DNA of 64,000 nucleotides, taken from positions 282,129-346,128 of the forward strand of contig JADKHH010000004.1 of assembly GCA_016721905.1 (NCBI GenBank). The letters are read 5' to 3'. How positions within the stretch are numbered: position 1 is the first letter of the stretch; the number at the start of each line of letters is the position of its first letter. Below the pieces are notes generated by a model, which saw only the letters and a program-made list of their open reading frames with translations, did no database searches and had not been told where the DNA came from. A program made the position numbers and the translations under genes. Below, in pieces: positions 46,366-55,329 of the stretch. The stretch comes from Candidatus Opimibacter skivensis. Its GTDB lineage: Bacteria > Bacteroidota > Bacteroidia > Chitinophagales > Saprospiraceae.

Positions 46366-47784
46366 CTATTCGATCATGACTTTCAGGGCATAAACACCCT
46401 TGTTTGATTTAACATGCAACAGATACATTCCAGTTGCAACACCTGACACATCAACATTGATTTCCCTCCCTACTTCCTGAAGTGATAAAACCTGGTGCCC
46501 GAAGACATCAAAAAGGTCTATGTGAAAGAAGAGGGACCCAGCATTATCAATAGTAATCTTTAATCGATCCTGTACGGGGTTGGGGGATACTTTAAAATCA
46601 AAGCTACTCGGATGATTATCAGAGGTGCCGGATGTACCCATGAGGGTGACGGTCGCATTGGTGATACTACTATTGCCGCACTCATCCGTGGCTGTGAAAT
46701 TCACAGTCACGCTTGAGGAAGCATGACAAGTATCGAACTCTACAGGAAAGTCATTGGTCCAGGCTATACTTCCACAAAGGTCACTTGCTTGTGCTCCGCC
46801 CCGGCGGTCCAGCCAGCTTTGAAGTATGGCTTGTGTATTGGGAAGACCACATTCAATGATCGTATCATGAGCTGCCAACGAGATCACTGGAGATGTTTGA
46901 TCTCCAATTGTAAAAGTGGCGTAAGTGGTCGAGTTGTTACCACACTCATCTGTAGCAGTGAAGATGACGGTTGTATTTCCGGATGAACCACAGGAATCAT
47001 TCAGCGATGAATAATCGTTTGACCAGGTTAGGGTGCCACAATCATCCGATGCTATTGCACCTCCATGATTAACGAGCCAGGGAATGAGATCGGCTTGATT
47101 GCCCGTCCCATTGCACTCGACATTGAGGCCAGTAGACTGACTAAGGAGAACTGGTGGTGAAGAATCAACAACATTTACGATAGCCGTGGTCTCTGTGCTG
47201 CCACATTCATCAACCACCGTGAAGGTTACCAAGGCACTACCTGTGGCTCCGCATTGATTACTTAAGTTGATATAGTTATCAGACCATATCAGTTCTCCGC
47301 AAAAACCGGTGGCCGTCGCTCCACCATGATTGTCAAGCCACGACTGTATCGCATCATCCTGGTTTTCGATATTGCTTTCAATCGTGGTATCGATGGCTCC
47401 CATGACAATAAATGGAAGCATCGGCGGTGCCTGGATCGTGAAATTCATACTCTCATCTTGATAATCCTGGCCAGAGTTATCCTGTATCACAGATACCCGT
47501 GCCTGTGAGGTGATGATATTCGGCACAACCCATGAGTAACTCAATGATCCAACAGGAAGATCCATTTGAATTGACGCCCAAGTTGCTCCGCCGTCTGATG
47601 AAAACAATACATCCCAATTGAGAGTGTTGTGCGGAATAGCGATATGCCATTCGATCGTTACCGTTTGACCAACGGTGAATGTTTCACCACCCAGTGGATT
47701 GTCAAGCTCGACATGGGCTAACAGTGTTCCTGCACAGCATTGCATCAAGGCAATGAATATGATTCTGGAAATGAGCGCTTTCAT
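46366..47784 (-). CDS. Secreted T9SS protein with three HGGA/DECGN repeats
   Basis: About 472 residues from ATG 47784 (MKALISRIIFIALMQCCAGT, signal peptide). The next ~100 residues (NPLGGETFTVGQTVTIEWHI, SWVVPNIITSQARVSVIQDN) are a Kre9/KNH-like Ser-Thr-rich anchor domain. Three ~88-residue repeats follow, each with WL..HGGA (or RRGGA), W(S/T)N.(Y/F), (S)CG and FTATDECGN. The end is a T9SS tail (FKVSPNPVQDRLKITIDN; GMYLLHVKSNKGVYALKVMI). It is the head-to-head paralogue of the gene at 47913. Probably adhesive or cell-surface filament material. Confidence 0.88.
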   Translation of the reverse strand: MKALISRIIFIALMQCCAGTLLAHVELDNPLGGETFTVGQTVTIEWHIAIPHNTLNWDVLFSSDGGATWASIQMDLPVGSLSYSWVVPNIITSQARVSVIQDNSGQDYQDESMNFTIQAPPMLPFIVMGAIDTTIESNIENQDDAIQSWLDNHGGATATGFCGELIWSDNYINLSNQCGATGSALVTFTVVDECGSTETTAIVNVVDSSPPVLLSQSTGLNVECNGTGNQADLIPWLVNHGGAIASDDCGTLTWSNDYSSLNDSCGSSGNTTVIFTATDECGNNSTTYATFTIGDQTSPVISLAAHDTIIECGLPNTQAILQSWLDRRGGAQASDLCGSIAWTNDFPVEFDTCHASSSVTVNFTATDECGNSSITNATVTLMGTSGTSDNHPSSFDFKVSPNPVQDRLKITIDNAGSLFFHIDLFDVFGHQVLSLQEVGREINVDVSGVATGMYLLHVKSNKGVYALKVMIE

Positions 47785-47912
47785 GATTGTGTAATAAGAC
47801 ATTAAAAGTACGGAATTAAGGTAAGATCTATACACCTCCTGCAGCACCGGCCAATCTCTGGTGATGTACTTGATTCAGTTCACTTCTGTTACTTTTGTTG
47901 CAAATCTATCGG

Positions 47913-49856
47913 ATGAAGGCGTTGACTTTGAGAATCCTGATGTTTGTTTTTTTATTTGGTCATGCGTATCATAGCAAGGCTCATGTAGCCTTGGATTATC
48001 CACAGGGTGGCGAGACGTTTATTGTTGGCCAGACGATCGTGATTGAATGGCACATAGTGGCACCACACATTACGCTCAATTGGGACCTTTTCTTTTCTGT
48101 CGATGGTGGGGAGACCTGGGATACCCTGCAGATGGACATACCTACGAGTCAACTGAGTTACGAGTGGGAGGTGCCGGATAGTATTACTACTCAGGCCAGG
48201 ATCCAGGTGTTCCAGGATAATGAGGGGCAGAATTATCTGGATAACAGTATGGATTTTACCATCGCACCTAATACTAGTCCGCCAACACTGGATGCACCTG
48301 CAACGGACACGCTCATTGAATGTAGTATTGCGAATCAGCAGACAGCCATAGAGGCATGGCTCAGCAATCATGGTGGGGCGTACGCCACCAACTATTGTAG
48401 TGAGTTGGTCTGGTCACATGACTACCCCGGTATCAGCAATGAATGTGGTGCAACAGGGAGTGCAGCAGTAACCTTTACGGCCACAGATGAATGTGGTCAG
48501 ATCACCACCAATGCAACACTGACCATTGTGGATACATCTCCTCCAATGATAGACCTAGCTGCAACCGATATGACAGTTGAATCCAACGCGCAAGGCAATA
48601 TACCGGAGCTCAACGCATGGCTCAATAGTCATGGCGGTGCACAAGCGACAGATGTGTGTGGCCTGGTCTTCTGGACAAACAACTATACAACATTGAGCAA
48701 TGCCTGTGGTACCACCGGTAGTGCAACAGTCATCTTCACGGCTACGGATCAATGTGGAAACAGTAACACCACCACTGCCGTTTTCACTATCCAGGATCAT
48801 GCATCACCAACCTTGCATACTGCTGCACAATCTAAAACAATCGCCTGTGATGCAGTGAATCAGGAAAATGAAATTCAACAATGGCTGAGTAACCATGGCG
48901 GTGCTCTGGCAACTGATATCGGAGGTGAAGTAATCTGGTCGCATGATTATACCGGTTTGAGTGATGGGTGTGGCTCAACAGGCAGTGCCGCAGTGATTTT
49001 TACAGCTAGTGATGAATGTGGTAACAGTACCACTACGACAGCAGTTTTTACAATAGAAGATCTTTCACCTCCTGCGATCAGCCTTCCGTCTCAGGATGCA
49101 ATGTTGGAATGCTCGTCCAATCATCAAAATGCAATTCAACTGTGGTTAGACAGTAAAGGTGGTGCGCAAGCAAGTGATGCCTGTAGTGAAGTGATCTGGT
49201 CAAACAATTATTCAGGCTTGAGTGATGGTTGTGGTGTGACAGGCAGTGCAAACGTGATCTTTACAGCTACGGATCAATGTGGTAATAGCAACACTTCTTC
49301 TGCTACAGTGACGATCCGCGATACTGTTGCTCCGGTCATTGATATCGAGGCTCAGGATACAACGATCATATGTGGATCAATCGATCAACCTACCATCATT
49401 CTGAGCTGGCTGAATCGACAAGGTGGAGCCAGTGCAAGTGATCTGTGTGGGAATCTAGTGTGGTCAAATAATTTTCCGGCACTATCAGATACGTGTGGTA
49501 CGGTGGGTAGTCACACGGTCGTGTTTACAGCTACGGATGAATGTGGAAATGTAATATCCACCCAGGCTGTATTGACGATCATGGATTCTTTGGTGACATC
49601 TGTTGCGGATCCACATGAACTCAATTTTACAATCTATCCGAATCCGGCGAGTGATGTCCTCCATGTTTCGTTAGACAACGATAATGTAGGACAGATATAT
49701 CTCCGGCTCACGGATGCCTTCGGCAAACTGCATTGGAGTGGAAGCCATATATCCAATGAGATACGCATTCCTGTTTCTCATTATCCAAGAGGTGTATATA
49801 TTTTGGAGTTTAGAACATCGAAGGGAAGATATGCGCGAACTGTGGTGATACCGTGA
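47913..49856 (+). CDS. Secreted T9SS protein with five HGGA/DECGN repeats
   Basis: A 647-residue protein from ATG 47913 (MKALTLRILMFVFLFG, signal peptide). The same Kre9-like N-terminal domain as its neighbour (YPQGGETFIVGQTIVIEWHI), then five ~88-residue units. Each runs from a P..D....D..IEC strand through WL..HGGA.AT/SD.C, W(S/T)..Y, LS..CG.TGSA.V.FTATD(E/Q)CGN to TI.D. Each keeps several Cys at matching places. The last ~85 residues are a T9SS tail (FTIYPNPASDVLHVSLDN; HYPRGVYILEFRTSKGRY). The divergent promoters of the two paralogues lie in 47785-47912. Confidence 0.9.
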   Translation: MKALTLRILMFVFLFGHAYHSKAHVALDYPQGGETFIVGQTIVIEWHIVAPHITLNWDLFFSVDGGETWDTLQMDIPTSQLSYEWEVPDSITTQARIQVFQDNEGQNYLDNSMDFTIAPNTSPPTLDAPATDTLIECSIANQQTAIEAWLSNHGGAYATNYCSELVWSHDYPGISNECGATGSAAVTFTATDECGQITTNATLTIVDTSPPMIDLAATDMTVESNAQGNIPELNAWLNSHGGAQATDVCGLVFWTNNYTTLSNACGTTGSATVIFTATDQCGNSNTTTAVFTIQDHASPTLHTAAQSKTIACDAVNQENEIQQWLSNHGGALATDIGGEVIWSHDYTGLSDGCGSTGSAAVIFTASDECGNSTTTTAVFTIEDLSPPAISLPSQDAMLECSSNHQNAIQLWLDSKGGAQASDACSEVIWSNNYSGLSDGCGVTGSANVIFTATDQCGNSNTSSATVTIRDTVAPVIDIEAQDTTIICGSIDQPTIILSWLNRQGGASASDLCGNLVWSNNFPALSDTCGTVGSHTVVFTATDECGNVISTQAVLTIMDSLVTSVADPHELNFTIYPNPASDVLHVSLDNDNVGQIYLRLTDAFGKLHWSGSHISNEIRIPVSHYPRGVYILEFRTSKGRYARTVVIP

Positions 49857-49877
49857 TCCGTAGGCTGTAGGCACAAT

Positions 49878-49902
49878 AAAAGACAGGCGCAGCCTGTCTT
49901 TT
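49878..49902 (+). terminator. Rho-independent terminator
   Basis: AAAAGACAGGC-GCA-GCCTGTCTTTT: a perfect 11-bp stem with a 3-base loop and A/T flanks on both sides, so it may work in both directions for the T9SS gene and the antitoxin-like gene. Confidence 0.9.
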
Positions 49903-49917
49903 ATAAGGCCAAATGTT

Positions 49918-49967
49918 AAGCTTAAGTTCACTTAAGCTTGTGCGTAAGCAAGTTTTAACTTGCGTAA
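49918..49967. promoter_or_regulatory. Palindrome and TGCGTAA words near the antitoxin-like gene
   Basis: AAGCTTAAGT-TC-ACTTAAGCTT (49918-49939, perfect 10-bp arms), then TGCGTAA at 49941-49947 and TTGCGTAA at 49960-49967. TGCGTAA is the core of the inverted repeat before AbiEi at 50535-50573. Confidence 0.5.
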
Positions 49968-49989
49968 AAGGGCACATAATAATTGAACA

Positions 49990-50447
49990 CTATGAATCAT
50001 ACAGCCCTGATGCTTCGTCACCTTTCATGATTTCTATCAGACGTGTCTTCTGATCAGCTTTCATTTGCTTTTTATACTGGATGACATCCTCGACTTTTAT
50101 CCGGCGATGACGCCCGACCTTTGTAAAAGGAATTTTTCCTTCTTCAAGAATTCTGATCAGGAATGGACGAGAGCACCCCAGCATTTCTGCCGCAGACTGG
50201 GTGGTCATTTCTGTAGCACCCGCAACAATGGAGACGGGTCGACCTTCACTCAGGGCACGAAGAATCGTGGCCAGAAACTTTAGGGCTTTAATCGGTATTT
50301 TGATTTTTCGTCGGTTTCCTCAATTTCAATCTCCGGATTTTCAGACCTCAGTTGTTCAATGGTGGAAGCAAGTGCACCATAAGACGCCAATGCCATAAGC
50401 TGTTCTTCCTTGGAAGGCCTTTGGATTTGCTGGATGACATCTTTCAT
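49990..50447 (-). CDS. Xis-like (excisionase-fold) antitoxin, one frameshift, no toxin partner seen
   Basis: About 150 residues when joined. From ATG 50447 come MKDVIQQIQRPSKEEQLMAL and an acidic stretch, then a one-base shift near 50287-50296 leads into IKALKFLATILRALSEGRPV. The end is a winged-helix DNA-binding domain: TQSAAEMLGCSRPFLIRILE, KIPFTKVGRHRRIKVEDVI. The layout is that of the excisionase-like antitoxins usually followed by a PIN toxin. Here the downstream 130 bp contain only a terminator, so it is an orphan. Confidence 0.75.
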
Positions 50448-50534
50448 GATCGTAGGTTTGAAATACAAAATTATTCGAATCAAACGAATTAAACGCAATA
50501 ATCGAATATAAATATCTATTAATTTGACTAATTA

Positions 50535-50573
50535 TTTTGCGTAAAGTAGTGAAAAACGCTACCTTACGCAAAA
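50535..50573. promoter_or_regulatory. Large inverted repeat in the AbiE promoter
   Basis: The arms TTTTGCGTAA and TTACGCAAAA (10 bp) enclose inner arms GTAG and CTAC; the whole 39 bp is symmetric but for one base pair and a 9-base centre. It ends 10 bp before the AbiEi ATG. AbiEi antitoxins are known to repress their own operon by binding inverted repeats at the promoter, so this is the likely operator. Confidence 0.75.
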
Positions 50574-50583
50574 AATACCGTAA

Positions 50584-51402
50584 ATGTCTCGCAAGGGTGA
50601 TCATACAATTGAGGCTTGGGTGGACCAAAAACTAATGAGGGGAAAGAATGCCTTCTCCTTAGATGAGCTGAGAAAAGATTACCCCAACCACACAGAAGTT
50701 GCAATAAAATCTGCTTTGATCAGACTTTCAGTGAAGGCGAAAATCCTTTCGATTCACAAAGGTTATTATCTGATCATCACTCCCCAATATGCTTCACGAG
50801 GCATATTGCCCCCAACCCTCTATATGGATGGGTTGATGAACTACCTGGAAAGACCATATTATATGGGATTGATCAATGCGGCTGTTTTACATGGCTCTTC
50901 ACACCAGGCGCCTCAGGAGTATTTTGTGTTTACTTCGTTTCCGGTGCTAAGGCCGACCCTTAAAAAGGGACTAAAGGTGAATTACATAAGCAAGAAGGAG
51001 ATACCACTTTCACTTCTCGATCAAAGAAAGACAGAATCCGGATATCTTTTTATTTCGAATCCGCTTTTGACCGCCGCAGATTTAGTTCAGTTTGAAAAAA
51101 AAGTAGGAGGTCTCAACCGGGTTGCCTCCATCCTGCAGGATCTTGTTGAATCTATTAAACCGGATTCGATTACAAAATCCTTTGTGGAGTATATACATAC
51201 CAGCACACTGCAAAGATTGGGATATCTCCTGGAGACAGTGATAAAAGAATTTGTTTTGGCAGACGTGTTATATGATCACATGTCTGGGTATTCAAAAAGA
51301 TCAAGACCCGTCCTTCTAAAAGCCTCCATACCTTCAAAAAATTTAAACGCCGATAATCGCTGGAACGTAGTGGTCAATACTGAAATTCAACTTGAAGAAT
51401 GA
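50584..51402 (+). CDS. abiEi: AbiEi antitoxin (type IV toxin-antitoxin)
   Basis: A 272-residue protein. The N-terminal winged helix (MSRKGDHTIEAWVDQKLMRG; DYPNHTEVAIKSALIRLSVK) and the larger C-terminal domain (YMGLINAAVLHGSSHQAPQE; FISNPLLTAADLVQFEKKVG; LGYLLE) match AbiEi/DUF6088-like proteins. It binds DNA upstream of the operon and blocks the effect of AbiEii without binding it. Stop and start of the next gene overlap in ATGA (51399-51402). Confidence 0.9.
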   Translation: MSRKGDHTIEAWVDQKLMRGKNAFSLDELRKDYPNHTEVAIKSALIRLSVKAKILSIHKGYYLIITPQYASRGILPPTLYMDGLMNYLERPYYMGLINAAVLHGSSHQAPQEYFVFTSFPVLRPTLKKGLKVNYISKKEIPLSLLDQRKTESGYLFISNPLLTAADLVQFEKKVGGLNRVASILQDLVESIKPDSITKSFVEYIHTSTLQRLGYLLETVIKEFVLADVLYDHMSGYSKRSRPVLLKASIPSKNLNADNRWNVVVNTEIQLEE

Positions 51403-52190
51403 TCCCACAGGCATTTATTACGGAATGGTCAAACCAGGTGCCATGGCAGACCAATGAGCAAGTCGAACAGGATCTGGTCATTTGTCGTGCTTTGGTAGAA
51501 ATTTTTTCAGATCCATTTCTAGGTGAACAGTTAGCATTCAGAGGAGGAACAGCCCTGCACAAACTTTATCTCCATCCGCAGCCCAGATATTCTGAGGATA
51601 TTGATCTTGTCCAGATCCATTCCGGTCCGATAAAGCCAATTGTCCTGCGATTGCAGGAAAGACTTTCTTTTCTTGGGATAGCTTCAGTTAATCAGACAGG
51701 TATAAATACAACTTTGAAATATCGGTTTACTTCCGAGATACCACCAGCCATTAACCTGAAGCTTAAAATTGAAACAAATGGAAGGGAGCATTTTACAATT
51801 CTTGGTTTTCAGAAAATGCCATTTCTAGTTAATTCCTCATGGTTTGAAGGAGCCTGCGATCTTACCACGTATCGACTGGAGGAATTATTGGGTACAAAAA
51901 TGAGAGCCCTATACCAACGCAGTAAAGGGAGGGATTTATTTGATATGTATAAGGCTTTGCATACTGTACCTGACATAGATGTTGATTCAATAATGTCTTG
52001 TTACAAGGCGTACATGGAGTTTTCGGTAGGTAAGCTCCCGTCTTTGAAGGAGTATCTCAATAACCTGGACAGAAAAATGAATAATCCTGAATTCCTTGGA
52101 GATACGGTCGCAATATTACGGCCTGCGGAGGCATATGATCCACAGCAGGCATATAGCCTGATCAAGAGCAATCTATTGGAAAGTAAATAA
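51399..52190 (+). CDS. abiEii: AbiEii nucleotidyltransferase toxin
   Basis: A 263-residue protein. The nucleotidyltransferase motif is FRGGTALHKLYL...RYSEDIDLV: GG at about 49-50 and D-x-D at about 66-68. Later conserved residues K and R/D appear in GTKMRALYQRSKGRDLFDMY. Toxins of this family transfer nucleotides to cellular RNA targets and stop growth, which aborts phage infection. Translationally coupled to AbiEi. Confidence 0.93.
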   Translation: MIPQAFITEWSNQVPWQTNEQVEQDLVICRALVEIFSDPFLGEQLAFRGGTALHKLYLHPQPRYSEDIDLVQIHSGPIKPIVLRLQERLSFLGIASVNQTGINTTLKYRFTSEIPPAINLKLKIETNGREHFTILGFQKMPFLVNSSWFEGACDLTTYRLEELLGTKMRALYQRSKGRDLFDMYKALHTVPDIDVDSIMSCYKAYMEFSVGKLPSLKEYLNNLDRKMNNPEFLGDTVAILRPAEAYDPQQAYSLIKSNLLESK

Positions 52191-52212
52191 GCTTACAACT
52201 GACCAATAGGAT

Positions 52213-55200
52213 CTATTCAATCTCAACCCGATCGATCTCCCCCATCAACCGACTCGTCTCCGTCAACGCTACAATGATCTTCTGATAGTGCAGGATATCC
52301 TCAAAGCCAAGGGTGCGATCCTTCCGATCCTTGAGCCACTTCTGCGCAGGCTGGTAGCCACCGATGTAGAAGGTCCAGGCCACCTCCGGCACATGGTCAA
52401 AGTATTGCTGATCATTGATGTAGACCTTTCGATCCTGGTACTTGACTTTGCCGACAATGTTGCTGCCATCGTGCGGATAGGTGGTGATGTATTTTTCTAC
52501 GACCGGACTTTCGAGTAGGTGTATCTGTCTCAACTCACCACCGAGTTTAACAAGTTGCCAGAAGGTGTCCTTATCTTTTGGATAAGGGACACGCGGAAAA
52601 TCAATCTTCAGAAACTCTTTGTATTTCTCCCGGTAGGTCGGGCTGTGGAGAACGGCGTAGATGTAATCTAACAAATCAATAGATGCAAAAGCACTATTAG
52701 AGTTGCTGTTAGTTATGCTAAAGCTAAGATTTATCGACTGCTCTATTCTTGATAAAATAGAAGGGTTAAAATTTTGATGCCTATTTTGAAATTCATCGTC
52801 AATGATTAAATTTTCCTTTTGAGGATATATAAATAATGGGAATACAAAACTTCTATCATATACTGTAACAATCTTGTGAGTGCAAACACAATTTGTAATC
52901 ATCGCAGCAAAAGCTTCTTTGCTCTGCCTTCCTAAAATCAACCCATAGTTATCCTTATTTAAACCTGCCATGAGATTTCCACGATCCCTTGACAATATTG
53001 TTGAATTGTATATAATGTATCGAATATCAAATGGCCGAGTTAGGCATTTCTCAAAAGATTTTTTCCAATCGTTATTTTGCCTTAATTCATCAACTGCATG
53101 GTCAACTACCCACTCATTATCCCTTAAATCAAATTTTCTCTTTCTTTCGATAGATGAGAAATCGGAAGTCACAAAATCTGTAATTCTTTCTTTCAAAATA
53201 TTTAAATCAAAGTCGATAGCAAAGTGGTCTCGCTTGGTTTCGATTCCGGATACTCCCTTCATCAATTCATCAACCTTAAATCCTTCATTATAATTTTTAG
53301 AATTTTCAAAGTTCTTTGGAATGAAAAACAAATTTGGAATTGTAAGTTCAATTTCTTTCCATGGAATAGTCTGAAAATAAGTTTCTTCTAAAAATTTATA
53401 TTTAAATTCTCTTTTACCATAGATTTCGCTATGAAACATATTTCCAAAACTGTTATCTTTTTTGTTGTTCTTTGTTTTTATGAAAATGTTGATTGAAACA
53501 CCTTGCATAATATCAAAAACATTGACATCTGGAGTACCATCAGGTGAAGTTTCTTTCCTATTGGAGTTTCCATGTAAATCAAGAATAAATATTTTATCAA
53601 AACTTTGAAGAAGTGATTTTCTCATTTGACGATGAGTCAAGCCATCTATGAAACTATTATTGGAAATGAATGCCAGTATCCCACTCCCATTTTTGTCAAT
53701 TAGATTCTGACCATACCGGATAAATTTTATGTAATCATCATCCAGATTTATTTTTCTTTCATTTAGATCCTTTTTATAATCAGCAATAAGATTTTGTATC
53801 CACTCACCCTTGTTGCTACTACTAACACTATACGGCGGATTCCCGATCACACACATCACCGGTGTATCCCGCTTGATCTGATTGGCTTCATTAGCTTCGG
53901 CACTCAGCCAGTTGGCAAACAAGGTGCCGGTATCCGCATGATGCTCTTCGAGACTGTTGGTGAGATAGACCTTGAAGCGTTGATTGGTTGTTGGCTTATA
54001 GCCTGTCTCCGTAAGCAAGAGATCAAGCTTCAGATGAGCCATGGCATAAGAGGCCATCAGGATCTCAAAGCCATTGAGTCGCGGCAGCAAATGTTGCTCG
54101 ACATAGTTACTCCATATCCCCTGCTGGCCTTCAAACTTAGAATGAACCTGTCGTATGACTTCAGCTAAGAAAGTCCCTGTACCTGCAGCAGGATCGAGGA
54201 TCTGCACTTTGTGTACTTCCTTCTCCACCTTCTTGCCTTGCTGGTCTACTTTGATTTTGATTTTAGAAGTATCCGCTAGTCCCTGAGGCAGATCAAATTC
54301 TGTCTTCAGGATATCATCGACGGCACGCACAATAAAGTTGAATACCGGATGAGGCGTATACCATACCCCACGTGCCTTGCGCAACTTAGGATCATACTCA
54401 CTCAGAAAGGTTTCATAAAAGTGGATGATCGGATCTTCGGTCTTGGTTGCCTTGCCGTAGTTTTTGAGGATATCCTCTACATCACTGGCCAGGAAGATCT
54501 CCACGAGATTGTCTACGATCCATTTGATGCGGTCATCGAGATCAGGCCCCGCGATATACTGAAACAGTTTTCGGAGAAACGGATTGGACTTTGGGATCAG
54601 CTCCGCAGCTTCCTGGCGACTAAATGTTGGCAATGTAGGATCATGCAATCGTGCAGCAAACATCCCATAGGCAATCGTCTGCGCATACACATCAGCAAAA
54701 CCTTTCGGCGTGATATCGTGGATCAGGATTTCCCTGAAGGCACTCATCTGTTCTTTGAGTGTACTGTTTTCATGATTTTCCACATCACTGTTGAGCGCCT
54801 TTTCGATCACATCCGATAGCAATCTGGCTTTACCGGCCATCATCTCCGCGAGTTTCTTCGGGCTCTTGATCGTCTGCCCTACATGCGTACAGAATTCTTT
54901 AATGAAGTATATGAACGAATTGAAATTAGCTGCAGTCGGTACGATCTTGCCATGTACGATTTCGCCGATCGATAACTTGGTGATGAATTCTCCATTTTTA
55001 TAAAAATGAAAATGTAGATAATCCGTAAATATCAGATTGCCCAGTGATGCTTTGTAGCGGTCAAATTGTTCTTTGTTGCCTGTCTTCTTCGTTCCATCCA
55101 GATCTGTATCCCCTATGTCTTTGGCTTCAATAAATCCGATTGGGATATCCTTGCGGGTGAGGATAAAATCGGGGGCACCGCATGATTGGCGTTTAGGTTC

Positions 55201-55329
55201 GTTTGTAGCCGCTATGTCCGGTACAATGGATTCAAGAAGTTGCTGCAGATCACCCCGGAAGGTGTGTTCGGTGGCATTTCCAAGGACGTATCGGCGATTT
55301 AGGTTTTCGAGGTATTGTTCAGGGGTCAT
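52213..55329 (-). CDS. Single-chain restriction-modification enzyme (type ISP/IIG-like), no helicase
   Basis: A 1038-residue protein. The N terminus has a PD-(D/E)xK-like nuclease site: APDFIL (about 50-55) and GFIEAKD (about 65-71). Residues about 180-330 are a helical linker. The adenine methyltransferase has motif I ILDPAAGTGTF (about 375) and motif IV VIGNPPYS (about 497). The C terminus (IDLLDYIYAVLHSPTYREKY; QYFDHVPEVAWTFYIGGYQP) is the target-recognition domain of type ISP enzymes. True type ISP enzymes are ~1500 residues with a helicase between nuclease and methyltransferase; none fits here, so it acts as a compact cut-and-methylate protein. Convergent with AbiEii, 22 bp apart. Confidence 0.9.
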   Translation of the reverse strand: MTPEQYLENLNRRYVLGNATEHTFRGDLQQLLESIVPDIAATNEPKRQSCGAPDFILTRKDIPIGFIEAKDIGDTDLDGTKKTGNKEQFDRYKASLGNLIFTDYLHFHFYKNGEFITKLSIGEIVHGKIVPTAANFNSFIYFIKEFCTHVGQTIKSPKKLAEMMAGKARLLSDVIEKALNSDVENHENSTLKEQMSAFREILIHDITPKGFADVYAQTIAYGMFAARLHDPTLPTFSRQEAAELIPKSNPFLRKLFQYIAGPDLDDRIKWIVDNLVEIFLASDVEDILKNYGKATKTEDPIIHFYETFLSEYDPKLRKARGVWYTPHPVFNFIVRAVDDILKTEFDLPQGLADTSKIKIKVDQQGKKVEKEVHKVQILDPAAGTGTFLAEVIRQVHSKFEGQQGIWSNYVEQHLLPRLNGFEILMASYAMAHLKLDLLLTETGYKPTTNQRFKVYLTNSLEEHHADTGTLFANWLSAEANEANQIKRDTPVMCVIGNPPYSVSSSNKGEWIQNLIADYKKDLNERKINLDDDYIKFIRYGQNLIDKNGSGILAFISNNSFIDGLTHRQMRKSLLQSFDKIFILDLHGNSNRKETSPDGTPDVNVFDIMQGVSINIFIKTKNNKKDNSFGNMFHSEIYGKREFKYKFLEETYFQTIPWKEIELTIPNLFFIPKNFENSKNYNEGFKVDELMKGVSGIETKRDHFAIDFDLNILKERITDFVTSDFSSIERKRKFDLRDNEWVVDHAVDELRQNNDWKKSFEKCLTRPFDIRYIIYNSTILSRDRGNLMAGLNKDNYGLILGRQSKEAFAAMITNCVCTHKIVTVYDRSFVFPLFIYPQKENLIIDDEFQNRHQNFNPSILSRIEQSINLSFSITNSNSNSAFASIDLLDYIYAVLHSPTYREKYKEFLKIDFPRVPYPKDKDTFWQLVKLGGELRQIHLLESPVVEKYITTYPHDGSNIVGKVKYQDRKVYINDQQYFDHVPEVAWTFYIGGYQPAQKWLKDRKDRTLGFEDILHYQKIIVALTETSRLMGEIDRVEIE

